From NCBI GenBank assembly GCA_030524175.1, contig JAUNHC010000023.1:19954-83953 (forward strand): a stretch of 64,000 bases of DNA, given 5' to 3'. Origin of the DNA: Eubacteriales bacterium. GTDB taxonomy: Bacteria > Bacillota > Clostridia > Lachnospirales > Lachnospiraceae. Shown one piece after another: positions 34,068-42,436 of this stretch (positions are counted from its first letter, which is position 1; each line of letters opens with the position of its first letter). Below the pieces are notes generated by a model that saw only the letters and a list, made by a program, of their open reading frames with translations, did not search any database and had not been told where the DNA came from. The position numbers and the translations under genes were made by a program.

Positions 34068-35976
34068 TCAAAAAAATACACAAGTATGGGAGAAATCGGT
34101 AGGAATTTTTGGGTTGCTGCTCTTGGCTTTGTTTGTCGGAGGATTTTTGGAACAGCTTTTTTCTGATTCTACGATTACGCTGAATCCCCTTAATTGCATA
34201 TACCATGGTTTAGCATCGGCAAACGGGCTGAAATGGTCTTGCAGTGCTCTTGTATTGTTTGGCGGCGTTGCAGGAATGATCATTTGGCAGGGGAAAGGTA
34301 AAGGGAACCATGATGAGCGGAATTTTGACGTTTCTGAGCAGGGAACCTATGGAACCTCTGGATTTATGGAAAAAGAGGAGCGGGACAGGGTCTTACAATC
34401 TGATAAGACAGCAGATAAGGTAGAAGGGGTTATTTTTGGAAAAGATTTGCAGGATGACACGATCCTTAGCCTGCCGACAAATTCAAGACTCAATCGAAAT
34501 TTTGCAGTATGCGGCTCACAAGGCAGCATGAAGTCCCGAGCATTCGCAAGAGTGATGGCGCTTCAGTGTATCAGACGTGGGGAAAGCATTTTTGTAACAG
34601 ACCCCAAGAGTGAATTGTATGAGGATCTGGCAGCCTATTTAAGAAGTCAGGAGTATGTTGTCAAGCAACTGAATCTGATTGACCTGATCCATTCGGATGC
34701 CTGGGACTGTTTGGCAGAAATAGACGATGGAAACTTAATTGATGTCTTTTGTGATGTTGTCATTCGGAATACCACCGACAAATTTGATCATTTTTATGAT
34801 AATACTGAAATGGACCTGTTAAAAGCACTGTGTCTGTATGTGTATACGGAGTATCCGCCAGAGAAGCGTACCTTTCCAGAGGCTTATAAGTTACTGATCA
34901 ATAAAAGTGTTGAGATGTTGGATTCCATTTTTGAGCGGTTGCCTGTAGACCATCCGGCGAGAGGACCGTATCAATTATTTGCAAAGGCAGAAAAAGTAAA
35001 AGGTAATGCTGTGCTGGGTTTGGGAACCAGACTCCAGATTATACAGAATAAATTGGTGCAGCAGATCATCAGCCATAAGGATATTGATTTAACCCTGCCG
35101 GGGAAGAAAAGAAGCGCGTATTTTTGTATTACATCCGATCAGGATTCTACATTTGATGTACTCGCGACTTTGTTTACGTCATTTTTGATCATTAAACTGG
35201 TAAGGTTTGCAGATCGGACCAAAGAGCGCAAATTGCCAATCCCAATGAATCTTATTTTGGACGAGTTCCCGAATATCGGCGTAGTGCCTGATTTTAAGAA
35301 AAAGTTGGCAACGGCAAGAAGCAGGGCCATTGGGATTGCAATTCTATTTCAAAACATTCCCCAAATGCAAAACAGATATCCTGACAACCAATGGGAAGAA
35401 ATCCTTGGAGGCTGTGATTTTTCCATCTTTCTTGGATGCAATGACATGACCACTGCAGAGTATTATAGTGCACGAACTGGGGGGATCACAGTGGAAGTTT
35501 CTTCTATCCGAAAAAATTACAATACCATAAGAGCTACCAATTATGTACCAGAGTATACGGAATCCTCTTCTGTGGGAAAAAGAGAGCTCTTAATGCCGGA
35601 TGAGGTGCTCCGATATCCACTAGACCAGGGCCTGCTCATCATAAGAGGGCAGAAAGTGTGTAGATTTCGCAAAATGGATTATACACTGCATCCGGACGCA
35701 AAACATTTAGTGATGGAAAAAGTGGAGGAGTATATTCCAAAATGGTATGAACCGTGGGTCAATAGCCAGAAAACTACTCTCCATCCGATTCAAAAAGAGG
35801 GGGAGACAGAATTAGTAGAAACACCAGACGAACAGGACATAAGAGAAGAAAAAGAGAGTCCACCACTTATGCTGGATGTTGAAGTAAAAAAGACAAATAA
35901 AAGAACCATGACTGGCAGGCAGGACCATGAGGAAGGGAAGATAACAAAAGTAGAAGATTTGTTTCTCAACATGTAA
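34063..35976 (+). CDS. traG: TraG/VirD4 type IV coupling protein, apparent AUU start
   Basis: Homologues begin (M)-S/N-QKNTQ-x-WEK; that places the start at ATT 34063, 12 bases after GGAGGAGG and overlapping the previous stop. The first canonical codon, TTG 34114, would cut into the first membrane span. About 637 residues: two N-terminal spans, Walker A CGSQGSMKS (with Met-Lys-Ser as in Firmicute TraG), FVTDPKSELYEDLA, and Walker B NLILDEFPNIGVVPDF. Brings the relaxase-DNA complex to the channel. Confidence 0.9.
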   Translation: MSQKNTQVWEKSVGIFGLLLLALFVGGFLEQLFSDSTITLNPLNCIYHGLASANGLKWSCSALVLFGGVAGMIIWQGKGKGNHDERNFDVSEQGTYGTSGFMEKEERDRVLQSDKTADKVEGVIFGKDLQDDTILSLPTNSRLNRNFAVCGSQGSMKSRAFARVMALQCIRRGESIFVTDPKSELYEDLAAYLRSQEYVVKQLNLIDLIHSDAWDCLAEIDDGNLIDVFCDVVIRNTTDKFDHFYDNTEMDLLKALCLYVYTEYPPEKRTFPEAYKLLINKSVEMLDSIFERLPVDHPARGPYQLFAKAEKVKGNAVLGLGTRLQIIQNKLVQQIISHKDIDLTLPGKKRSAYFCITSDQDSTFDVLATLFTSFLIIKLVRFADRTKERKLPIPMNLILDEFPNIGVVPDFKKKLATARSRAIGIAILFQNIPQMQNRYPDNQWEEILGGCDFSIFLGCNDMTTAEYYSARTGGITVEVSSIRKNYNTIRATNYVPEYTESSSVGKRELLMPDEVLRYPLDQGLLIIRGQKVCRFRKMDYTLHPDAKHLVMEKVEEYIPKWYEPWVNSQKTTLHPIQKEGETELVETPDEQDIREEKESPPLMLDVEVKKTNKRTMTGRQDHEEGKITKVEDLFLNM

Positions 35977-35995
35977 TGATATGGGAGGTGTATTG

Positions 35996-36328
35996 TTGGA
36001 AGTAACTGTTAATTCCTTGGTCAGATATGGATTTTTAAAGATTTTAAAAGAGGAATTCAATATCCATATAAAAGAAGAGGAATTGGATAGGATAGAGCTG
36101 GCCAGATGCTGTATTTTTATATATGACAGTCCAGAGGACTTTTATGAATCTACCGGCTGGGCAAGGGATAATCCGGATGCCAGTGATTTTTCTTATCTTT
36201 TGGAACAAAAAATCTGTAGTGTGATACAAGGAAAGGTTTGGTATTTTTCACAGCTTTATTATGAAGACGGGGTAAAAAGGCTGTTATCAAATCGAGCTGG
36301 AAATGCGACTACATTGCGGCAGCAATGA
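35996..36328 (+). CDS. Hypothetical 110-residue protein
   Basis: Start taken as TTG 35996, seven bases after GGGAGG; ATG 35981 is upstream of that site. Reads (M)EVTVNSLVRYGFLKILKEEF then IHIKEEELDRIELARC. No membrane span. Family not recognised. Last gene of the transfer operon. Confidence 0.6.
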   Translation: MEVTVNSLVRYGFLKILKEEFNIHIKEEELDRIELARCCIFIYDSPEDFYESTGWARDNPDASDFSYLLEQKICSVIQGKVWYFSQLYYEDGVKRLLSNRAGNATTLRQQ

Positions 36329-36330
36329 AA

Positions 36331-36359
36331 TTGACAATATACATTGTATAATTTAGAAT
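36331..36359 (+). promoter_or_regulatory. Promoter of the S1-protein unit with internal palindrome
   Basis: TTGACA (36331-36336), 17 bases, TAGAAT (36354-36359). The spacer holds the perfect palindrome TATACA-T-TGTATA (36338-36350), and CATTGC-N4-GCAATG (36312-36327) lies just upstream, inside the end of the previous gene. Operator binding in the spacer would block polymerase. Confidence 0.7.
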
Positions 36360-36379
36360 AGTATCTGTAAAATAATGAC

Positions 36380-36423
36380 AAGGCACAGAAGGCAGCCAGA
36401 GGGCTGTTTTTTTGTGCCTTTTT
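36380..36423 (+). terminator. Nested leader terminator (attenuator)
   Basis: Inner stem CAGCC/GGCTG followed by seven T, nested in an outer stem AAGGCACA (36380-36387)/TGTGCCTT (36413-36420) followed by more T. Lies about 20 bases after the expected transcript start and 16 before the gene at 36439. Confidence 0.85.
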
Positions 36424-36438
36424 CTAAGGAGGAGATTT

Positions 36439-37416
36439 ATGGCAGAAGTGAAGAAAACAAAAAAAGGAAGTGCGGCCGTGGATACAGAGACCAGCATCCC
36501 AAAAGCAGCCCTGGCAAATGGAATCCTGACCATTGAGGTGGATACTCATGTGGAGACGTTGGAAGAAAAGGAAGATGCCAGATGGCACCAATTACTAAAC
36601 GCGCACCGTACCAGAAAAATCCTGACCGGGCAGCTGGGCGGTATTGAACGGCTGGAGAGCGGCTGGGTGGTGGCGATTACCTATTATAATGGCTTTCGGA
36701 TCATCATCCCAATGGATGAGATGATGATTAACCTGACTAGAGACGGCAGAGAAAATGCGGATACACTGAACCGGCAGACGAGAATCGCGAACAATATGCT
36801 GGGATGCGAACTGGATTTTATCATCAAGGACCTGGACAGTGAGACCAGGAGTGTGGTGTCATCCAGAAAGGACGCCATGCTTAAAAAGCGGCAGACCTTT
36901 TATCTTCCGGAAAATGAAGGAGAAGAGCCGATGCTCTATCCGGGAAGAATCGTAGAGGCAAGGGTGATTGCCGTGGCACAGAAAGTGGTCCGGCTGGAGG
37001 TGTTTGGTGTGGAGATTTCAGTTAGGTCCCGTGACATGTCTTGGGAGTGGATGTCTGATGCCAGTGAAAAATTCCATGTAGGTGATCTGGTGTTAGTATC
37101 CGTCAATAAAATCAATATCCACTCCGTTGAGGATATTGACATAGCGGTAGATGCAAAAAGTGCGACGGCAAACATTAATAAAGATAATTTGAAGAAATGC
37201 GTCCGTCAGGGTAAATATGTAGGAACCATTACAGATGTGTATAAAGGTACTTATTTTATGCGGCTCAATATCGGGGTCAATGCAGTTGCACATTCCTGCA
37301 ATATGTCATCACTTCCAGTTAAAAACGATGAGGTTGGGTTTGTTGTTACACGGATCAATGATAATTATGAGGTGGCGGAAGGAATCATCACCCGATTGAT
37401 CAAGCATAATGGATAA
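36439..37416 (+). CDS. S1 RNA-binding domain protein
   Basis: 325 residues from ATG 36439 after AAGGAGGAGATTT. An N-terminal domain (RTRKILTGQLGGIERLESGW, YYNGFRIIIPMDEMM) is followed by two S1-type OB folds: LYPGRIVEARVIAVAQKVVR, and GKYVGTITDVYKGTYFMRLN with VGFVVTRINDNYEV. It resembles ribosomal S1-like proteins encoded on clostridial conjugative elements. Likely binds RNA, perhaps the element's own leaders (speculation). It stands as a single-gene unit behind an attenuator. Confidence 0.8.
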   Translation: MAEVKKTKKGSAAVDTETSIPKAALANGILTIEVDTHVETLEEKEDARWHQLLNAHRTRKILTGQLGGIERLESGWVVAITYYNGFRIIIPMDEMMINLTRDGRENADTLNRQTRIANNMLGCELDFIIKDLDSETRSVVSSRKDAMLKKRQTFYLPENEGEEPMLYPGRIVEARVIAVAQKVVRLEVFGVEISVRSRDMSWEWMSDASEKFHVGDLVLVSVNKINIHSVEDIDIAVDAKSATANINKDNLKKCVRQGKYVGTITDVYKGTYFMRLNIGVNAVAHSCNMSSLPVKNDEVGFVVTRINDNYEVAEGIITRLIKHNG

Positions 37417-37511
37417 AATGCAGATTTTTAGCATTCTGAGTTTAGAACTGGGGCAGAAATCAGGCAAAGAGGTCGTAAAAGAAAAATATTTTTTGTTAAC
37501 CCGAAATACTG

Positions 37512-37541
37512 TTGACTTATAAAAACCAGATTGTTTACAAT
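37512..37541 (+). promoter_or_regulatory. Promoter of the zinc-finger/membrane gene unit
   Basis: TTGACT (37512-37517), 18 bases, TACAAT (37536-37541). It shares the exact 16-mer AAATACTGTTGACTTA with the parM promoter, which suggests the same regulator. Confidence 0.65.
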
Positions 37542-37589
37542 ACAGGGACAGAAGCAGAGATGGGACGAATTGAGAAAGAAGGGATATAT

Positions 37590-38021
37590 ATGAAAAAAAA
37601 GAAAAATCCTCGTAATGGTATGCGTTGCCCCTATTGTGGTCGTCCAGTTCAGATTCGCCCTGCATCCTATGTTTATGGGAAGGACAATCTGGACCCAGAG
37701 AGCTATCTTTATGTTTGCAATGGATACCCGGCTTGCGACGCCTATGTTGGAGCTCACAAGTCCTCATTACAACCTATGGGGACATTAGCAGACAGTGAGC
37801 TTCGTCATAAGCGGATTGAAGCCCACCGGGCACTGGATGAAATCTGGAAATCAGGGTGCATGACAAGATACGGAGCATATGAGTGGCTGCAAAATAAATT
37901 ATGCCTTAGAAAAAAAGATATGCACATAGCCATGTTCTCTATCTATTTTTGTCAGGAAACAATTAAAGAGTGCAGAAAATTCATGGAAATGAAGCAGAAG
38001 GGAGGTGGTATAGGTACATGA
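37590..38021 (+). CDS. Zinc-finger-containing protein (DUF3268-like)
   Basis: 143 residues from ATG 37590 after GAAAGAAGGGATATAT. The head MRCPYCGRPVQIRPASYVYG, then YVCNGYPACDAYVGAH, is the CxxC...C-x-x-x-x-C zinc finger of DUF3268-type proteins, including the final YVG. A helical C-terminal part follows (HRALDEIWKSGCMTRYGAYE). Probably a nucleic-acid-binding accessory protein. A 15-codon frame (38018 on) overlaps its stop and may couple the next gene. Confidence 0.75.
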   Translation: MKKKKNPRNGMRCPYCGRPVQIRPASYVYGKDNLDPESYLYVCNGYPACDAYVGAHKSSLQPMGTLADSELRHKRIEAHRALDEIWKSGCMTRYGAYEWLQNKLCLRKKDMHIAMFSIYFCQETIKECRKFMEMKQKGGGIGT

Positions 38022-38055
38022 GAACAGTAAACAGTATAAAAAAGAGGGGGAGAAG

Positions 38056-38706
38056 ATGCGGCTAAAAGCGAAAGAAGATGATATTTTCAATATGATGGAC
38101 AGACGTGATCTGTATCTGATTGGTATCGTACTTTGCTGTATTGCCGCTGGAGTTACTGGTTATCTGCTGTCAAGATACATCTGCTGGGATCTTTTATACT
38201 TATCTGCAGCACTCTTTTTTGGAATCCTCTTTCTGATGGTCAATACGATACGCATCAGCCGAAGGATCATGGAAGCAAACCAGTGCTATATGCAGTTAGA
38301 AGAAAACTGTCTGGTTGTGCTTCAGCCGGAAAAAAATGGACATTATGAGTCCTGCCGCATCTACTACGATGAAATGGACAAAATTGTTGAGGGCAGCAGG
38401 AGAGGAATTCCAGAATTTTATATTGTCATCAAAGATGTAGAAAACAGAAAAAGCTTTATGCTTCTGGATGACGAGGAGGAAGAGAGGCTCATTTTTTGTG
38501 TCCGCTCTTTAGGATATGATATTAATGAATTCCGGGAGTTTTATCGAAAACTAAGATGGCAGGTTCCTGGTAAGGTACGGATCATAGGAACCAAAAGACA
38601 AGAAACATGGGATTTGAGAAAATCACATGTAGGAATCTGTATCGTTATGGGGATGGCGTTCACCTACATTGTTCCTAAAATCATCGAGGTCATGGGATTA
38701 TTTTAG
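38056..38706 (+). CDS. Two-span membrane protein with cytosolic domain
   Basis: 216 residues after AAAGAGGGGGAGAAG. Spans at about residues 20-38 and 45-62, then a PH/YcxB-like beta domain (YMQLEENCLVVLQPEKNGHY, FYIVIKDVENRKSFMLL), and a last span near 193-212. I cannot name the family. It belongs to the unit 37590-39856, whose products look like a small membrane complex. Confidence 0.65.
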   Translation: MRLKAKEDDIFNMMDRRDLYLIGIVLCCIAAGVTGYLLSRYICWDLLYLSAALFFGILFLMVNTIRISRRIMEANQCYMQLEENCLVVLQPEKNGHYESCRIYYDEMDKIVEGSRRGIPEFYIVIKDVENRKSFMLLDDEEEERLIFCVRSLGYDINEFREFYRKLRWQVPGKVRIIGTKRQETWDLRKSHVGICIVMGMAFTYIVPKIIEVMGLF

Positions 38707-38718
38707 AGGAGGATTAAA

Positions 38719-39363
38719 ATGAGATGGTACACAGCAATTGGAATGAAAACTGTCCGTGGGGATGGGAAATTTTATGTAAAGACAGACGGTGAAGAAAAGA
38801 TGCTTACAGATATGGAAGCTTATCTGTGGTGTGCTCTTTTATGGTCAATTGTTCCAGAAGATACGATCTATAAAAGAATGAGAAAGATCCTGTGTCTTAC
38901 CTTTCCTGGAGAAAATAAAGGAGGAGACCAGGAGGAGTTTCGGTATTGTCTCCGCAGGCTTTGCACCCGTGGGCTAGTTGCCTGGGTAGAAACGGAAAAT
39001 AAGAAAGAGGCAGAAATCAGTTTATTTAAGGAAGCATTGGTCGAAACGCGGCTTTCCTCATTCAGGGAACGCCTTTCAATGTTTCTAGTAAGTCTGATCA
39101 GCGGATATGGCGTCCCTCTTTCCTTACGGGCATTAAGAGGCGACCCGCTAAAGAAACAGAATAAAAATTTACTAAATAACCTGCGTGAGCGTGGTGAAAT
39201 AGCTGTATATCTGGAAGATATTCGAAAAGACGGTTTGGATTCAGGAAAAAATAATACTGAAATTATAAATCTACAAAGAAAGTTCATATCAGATATTGCA
39301 GAACTACATACCAAAAAAGTTCTGTTGATCCAAACCGTCAAAAAGGAGGGGTATGAAATCTGA
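38719..39363 (+). CDS. Hypothetical helical protein
   Basis: 214 residues after AGAGGAGGATTAAA. No signal or clear span; one mildly hydrophobic stretch (LSMFLVSLISGYGVPLSLRA). Possible winged-helix pieces (FRYCLRRLCTRGLVAWVETE) would be consistent with DNA binding. Overlaps the next gene by 11 bases. Unknown family. Confidence 0.6.
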   Translation: MRWYTAIGMKTVRGDGKFYVKTDGEEKMLTDMEAYLWCALLWSIVPEDTIYKRMRKILCLTFPGENKGGDQEEFRYCLRRLCTRGLVAWVETENKKEAEISLFKEALVETRLSSFRERLSMFLVSLISGYGVPLSLRALRGDPLKKQNKNLLNNLRERGEIAVYLEDIRKDGLDSGKNNTEIINLQRKFISDIAELHTKKVLLIQTVKKEGYEI

Positions 39364-39856
39364 TCAAAAATGGATAGAAAAGGCAGTGGCTTTTATCAAC
39401 AGGAAGCTGGACAGCATCCATAATATACCGCCCGTCTTAGCAGACAGGACACTTAAAACAAGTGCCCTGTCTTTTCTTTTTCTGTTTGTAGGATGTTACA
39501 TGGGCAAGCAGATGAAATCTACACAATTTCTAATCTGCTCTGTTGCAATCAGCATCTACGGGTTTGTACAGGCGTACCGGATGCTGCGGACTGCAGAGAA
39601 AAAAGAGTATGAGACGCTCATTGGAACCATCTATGAAATAAAAGGACGGCACCTGCCTGGCAGGACATATAAAGTCCGAATCAGGATGGAGGATGGTAAT
39701 GTGTCCCAGCTTCTGATGGATAAGCGGCATAAACTGCAGGTAGGGAAGAAATACCGTTTTTATTTTAGTAACAGACAAGAGGTACTGACTGGAATCAAAG
39801 ACATTGATGCTGCATTAAACATAGATTCCTTTTACGGTTTCGAAGAAATTGAATAG
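39353..39856 (+). CDS. Membrane protein with two spans and an OB-like tail
   Basis: 167 residues after AAAGGAGGGGT. Hydrophobic spans at about residues 39-53 and 60-76, then a beta-rich cytosolic part (YKVRIRMEDGNVSQLLMDKR, KYRFYFSNRQEVLTG). Translationally coupled to the gene before it. Unknown family. Confidence 0.6.
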   Translation: MKSDQKWIEKAVAFINRKLDSIHNIPPVLADRTLKTSALSFLFLFVGCYMGKQMKSTQFLICSVAISIYGFVQAYRMLRTAEKKEYETLIGTIYEIKGRHLPGRTYKVRIRMEDGNVSQLLMDKRHKLQVGKKYRFYFSNRQEVLTGIKDIDAALNIDSFYGFEEIE

Positions 39857-39961
39857 GGTGGGGAGATACAGGCATGGTTCGATTCCATGCCGCCTTATTT
39901 CGTGTGGCGCCAACACGAATTATTGAAAACAATTAACTAAGTTTAGAAAAGGAGAGACATT

Positions 39962-40204
39962 ATGGCAGACAAAAAGGGAACAGTAAAATGGTTCAGCGCA
40001 AGAAGAGGATATGGTTTTATAGAAGATGAAGAAGGCATGGATTACTTTGCCCATTTTTCGGAAATCCAAACGGATGGTTTCCGGAAGTTAAGAGCCGGGC
40101 AGCAGGTCACGTTTGAGGAAGGGGAAGATGCGAATGGCCGAAGCCTGGCGAAATGCATACAGCCAGAACCTGTGGAGTCAGAGGAAGCACCTGCGGAAAT
40201 GTAA
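39962..40204 (+). CDS. Cold-shock-domain protein
   Basis: 80 residues after [37 protein letters not shown] is the CSD opening with RNP1 as RGYGFI (usually KGFGFI). RNP2 is YFAHFS (usually VFVHFS). An acidic tail ([12 protein letters not shown]) is added. It binds single-stranded RNA or DNA. Together with the S1 protein, ERF protein and primase this gives the element a nucleic-acid-handling set. About 100 bases of untranslated leader precede it. Confidence 0.9.
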   Translation: MADKKGTVKWFSARRGYGFIEDEEGMDYFAHFSEIQTDGFRKLRAGQQVTFEEGEDANGRSLAKCIQPEPVESEEAPAEM

Positions 40205-40243
40205 AAATGCCATCAGTAAGCGCTTAAAGATTTAATATCAAAT

Positions 40244-40279
40244 AATGCTGGGGTCTTTGTAAAGCCAGGCTCCAGCATT
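40244..40279 (+). terminator. Hairpin after the cold-shock gene
   Basis: AATGCTGG (40244-40251) pairs with CCAGCATT (40272-40279). No T run follows, so it may be a weak terminator or a stabilising stem. Confidence 0.45.
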
Positions 40280-40295
40280 CCAATTGGAAAATAAT

Positions 40296-40346
40296 ACTAT
40301 ATATAGTGATTGATTTGTTGACAATGGCTATATATTGTGATAATCT
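40296..40346 (+). promoter_or_regulatory. Promoter with upstream palindrome, sister of the one at 19.9 kb
   Basis: ACTATATATAGT (40296-40307, perfect palindrome), TTGACA (40318-40323), 17 bases, TAATCT (40341-40346). The order palindrome, ATTGA/TTGACA, TATATA-rich spacer repeats that of 19874-19921, and both are followed by similar structured RNAs. Confidence 0.7.
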
Positions 40347-40352
40347 TATAGT

Positions 40353-40518
40353 GAATTAAATTTATACAGGCTTTCCGGAAAAACGGCAGCCGGTAAATTA
40401 ATTTTGTTCTGGCATTTGCCGGAAGACAATATTTAGCGCAAGACGCTGCAAACAGTAAAAGTCATAAAAATTAGGAAGACACAAAAAGTAGAAAGAATCT
40501 TTTTGGGTCTTTTTTTTG
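40353..40518 (+). ncRNA. Structured leader or small RNA, copy B
   Basis: About 165 nt with no usable frame. Hairpin I: CCGG/CCGG (40375-40393), then TAAATT. Hairpin II: TTCTGGC-ATTT-GCCGGAA (40407-40424). Hairpin III: AGCG/CGCT (40435-40447). Terminator: AAGAC-A-CAAAAAG with CTTTTTG-G-GTCTT (40476-40511) plus a long T run. Same element order and the same TAAATT and TCTGGCAT words as copy A at 19928. Read-through would feed the gene at 40563. Confidence 0.7.
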
Positions 40519-40562
40519 TGCTTTTACGAAAAAAAAAGAAAAGAAAGGAGGAAACGAATGAA

Positions 40563-41120
40563 ATGAAGGATTTTACACAAATGGTATTACGATTGAAAGG
40601 AAGACTTCCATCAAAGCAGGTAGATGTTCTGGATACCGTTTTTCAGGAAATGACGGGTCAAACGGAGAAAAAGAATCCGGGAGTAGGTGAGCAGATGCTC
40701 AGCATGTTTAGGAAAACAAGAGAAAAAGAAATATTTCTACAGTTGTTTAGGCTTACCACAGGATTTTCTTTTCAGGACTACCTTCTCCAGTGTTTGGAGA
40801 CAATCGGGCAAGAAATGTCATCAGAAAAGGTAAAGAGCTTCCAATATATGGGATTCACTTTTATTCCCTATAAGACACTTCCGTCAAATATGCATTTACG
40901 CACATTGGGAAGCCACCTGTTTTCTGAAAATGAATTGAAGATGGGAACACAGCAGCCAGACGTAGATAAACGCTCTTGGAACTATGGCGATTTTTGCGAG
41001 GCAAGTAAAAATACGGATGCGGTGATCTTCATATGCAAGGAAACTGGAAAATTGTATTTCCCGACAGAGCATGAATTATTTGGTTGGAAGGAGGATCCAA
41101 ATGAAGAAGAGGTGCTATAA
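40563..41120 (+). CDS. Hypothetical 185-residue protein
   Basis: ATG 40563 lies ten bases after AAAGGAGG. An overlapping ATG-AAA-TGA at 40558 may tune initiation. Helical first part (MVLRLKGRLPSKQVDVLDTV) and a compact end (NYGDFCEASKNTDAVIFICK, TGKLYFPTEHELFG). No family recognised. First gene of a five-gene unit behind structured RNA B. Confidence 0.6.
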   Translation: MKDFTQMVLRLKGRLPSKQVDVLDTVFQEMTGQTEKKNPGVGEQMLSMFRKTREKEIFLQLFRLTTGFSFQDYLLQCLETIGQEMSSEKVKSFQYMGFTFIPYKTLPSNMHLRTLGSHLFSENELKMGTQQPDVDKRSWNYGDFCEASKNTDAVIFICKETGKLYFPTEHELFGWKEDPNEEEVL

Positions 41121-41250
41121 AATCAAATGGTATGGTGTTAATGAACTGGATTTGTTAACCATTGAAAGTATGTGGCGTGATGGGTATCGTTTTTGTATCA
41201 ACGATGGAAAAATACAAAGGCTCATGCTGGTGACAAAGCAGCAGGTGTAA
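41101..41250 (+). CDS. 49-residue basic protein
   Basis: GGAAGGAGGATCCAA precedes ATG 41101, and the frame ends at TAA 41248-41250, overlapping the previous gene by 20 bases. MKKRCYKIKWYGVNELDLLT... then FCINDGKIQRLMLVTKQQV. Strong ribosome site and coupling make it a likely real gene. Unknown function. Confidence 0.6.
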   Translation: MKKRCYKIKWYGVNELDLLTIESMWRDGYRFCINDGKIQRLMLVTKQQV

Positions 41251-41268
41251 ACCTGGAAGGGAGTGCTT

Positions 41269-42384
41269 ATGTATTATGAAGACGATTTCTATAAAGAGTT
41301 TAAAAAGGAGATTGAATTTCATGAATGGTTATATGATGTGGGAAGCCGTGCAGAGTGGGTCCGTGAATCATCAAAAAAACTGAAGATTTTAGAAACTTCA
41401 GAAGGAGAAGCACTGTGTACGCCAATCGAAGATGCTGATATGGAACAGATCATGGATGATACAAGGAAAAATGCCGGTCTGTACCTGCAGTATCAAAATA
41501 AAGTTGTTCCAATTGGAATGACTGCAATCGGTACCTTGAAAGCAAGGGCAAGGATCAATGGTAATGCACTATCGGATGTAACCAAGCAGGTGCTTGCAGA
41601 TATCCTGAACGAATGCCTGAAGGTTTCAAAGGGTGATGCACTGCTCCGCATTTTTGAAGGAAAAGTCCGGGCGGTATTATCTGGAGACCAAAAAGATTAT
41701 GCCATTATTGAGATGCCGGATCTGTTCATGGTAGCATCAGCCTATGTGAATGATTACCGTGAAAATGAGTTCCTGTACGGATATGTAGACCATTACATAG
41801 CGACGCTTGCTTGGAAGATTGCAGACGATAAGCTGACAAAAGCCTATAAAGATTTACTGGAACAGCATGGACGCAAGCAGACCGGAGATCTATCGGCATA
41901 TATTCGTGTCACAACCTCAGATGTCGGAGCATCTGGTGCCAATATTTTTTATTCCTTATGGGAAGGCGGACATACAGTGGTCCTTGGTGAAGCTATGAAG
42001 ATCCGACATGAACATAGTAATGGGATTGAGGATTTTACCAGTAATATGGAACATGTCTTTGATTATTATAAAGAAGTCTTAAATGACATGGGCAGGCTTT
42101 ATGACATCCATATCAGCTATCCGGCAAATGCCATGGCACGCGTCATGAATAAGCAGGGTTTTTCAAAAAAGCTGATCGGAGAGGCCGTAGAAAATTTTAA
42201 AACGGTCTTTGGAGAAAAGCCGTGTACAGCCTATGAGGTGTACTGCGGGATCTGCGAATCCATATTTTTAGCGAAGCGTGACGGCGGTAATATCAAAGCT
42301 ATGATCCAGCTGGAGGAAAAGGCAGCACGATGCATTTCCATACGTTGGCATGACTACGATATTCCCGGAGATTTTACATATTAA
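41269..42384 (+). CDS. Hypothetical 371-residue protein
   Basis: ATG 41269 after GGAAGGGAG; GTG 41263 is upstream in frame. Cytoplasmic, alpha/beta. Patches look functional (DKLTKAYKDLLEQHGRKQTG, TTSDVGASGANIFYSL, RHEHSNGIEDFTSNMEHVFD, YPANAMARVMNKQGFSKKLI), but I do not recognise the family. Largest member of the 40.56-43.94 kb unknown unit. Confidence 0.6.
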   Translation: MYYEDDFYKEFKKEIEFHEWLYDVGSRAEWVRESSKKLKILETSEGEALCTPIEDADMEQIMDDTRKNAGLYLQYQNKVVPIGMTAIGTLKARARINGNALSDVTKQVLADILNECLKVSKGDALLRIFEGKVRAVLSGDQKDYAIIEMPDLFMVASAYVNDYRENEFLYGYVDHYIATLAWKIADDKLTKAYKDLLEQHGRKQTGDLSAYIRVTTSDVGASGANIFYSLWEGGHTVVLGEAMKIRHEHSNGIEDFTSNMEHVFDYYKEVLNDMGRLYDIHISYPANAMARVMNKQGFSKKLIGEAVENFKTVFGEKPCTAYEVYCGICESIFLAKRDGGNIKAMIQLEEKAARCISIRWHDYDIPGDFTY

Positions 42385-42436
42385 GCAGAAAGGCAGGAAT
42401 ACCTGTCTTTTTTGCTGCCAAACAGGAGGAAAGAAA

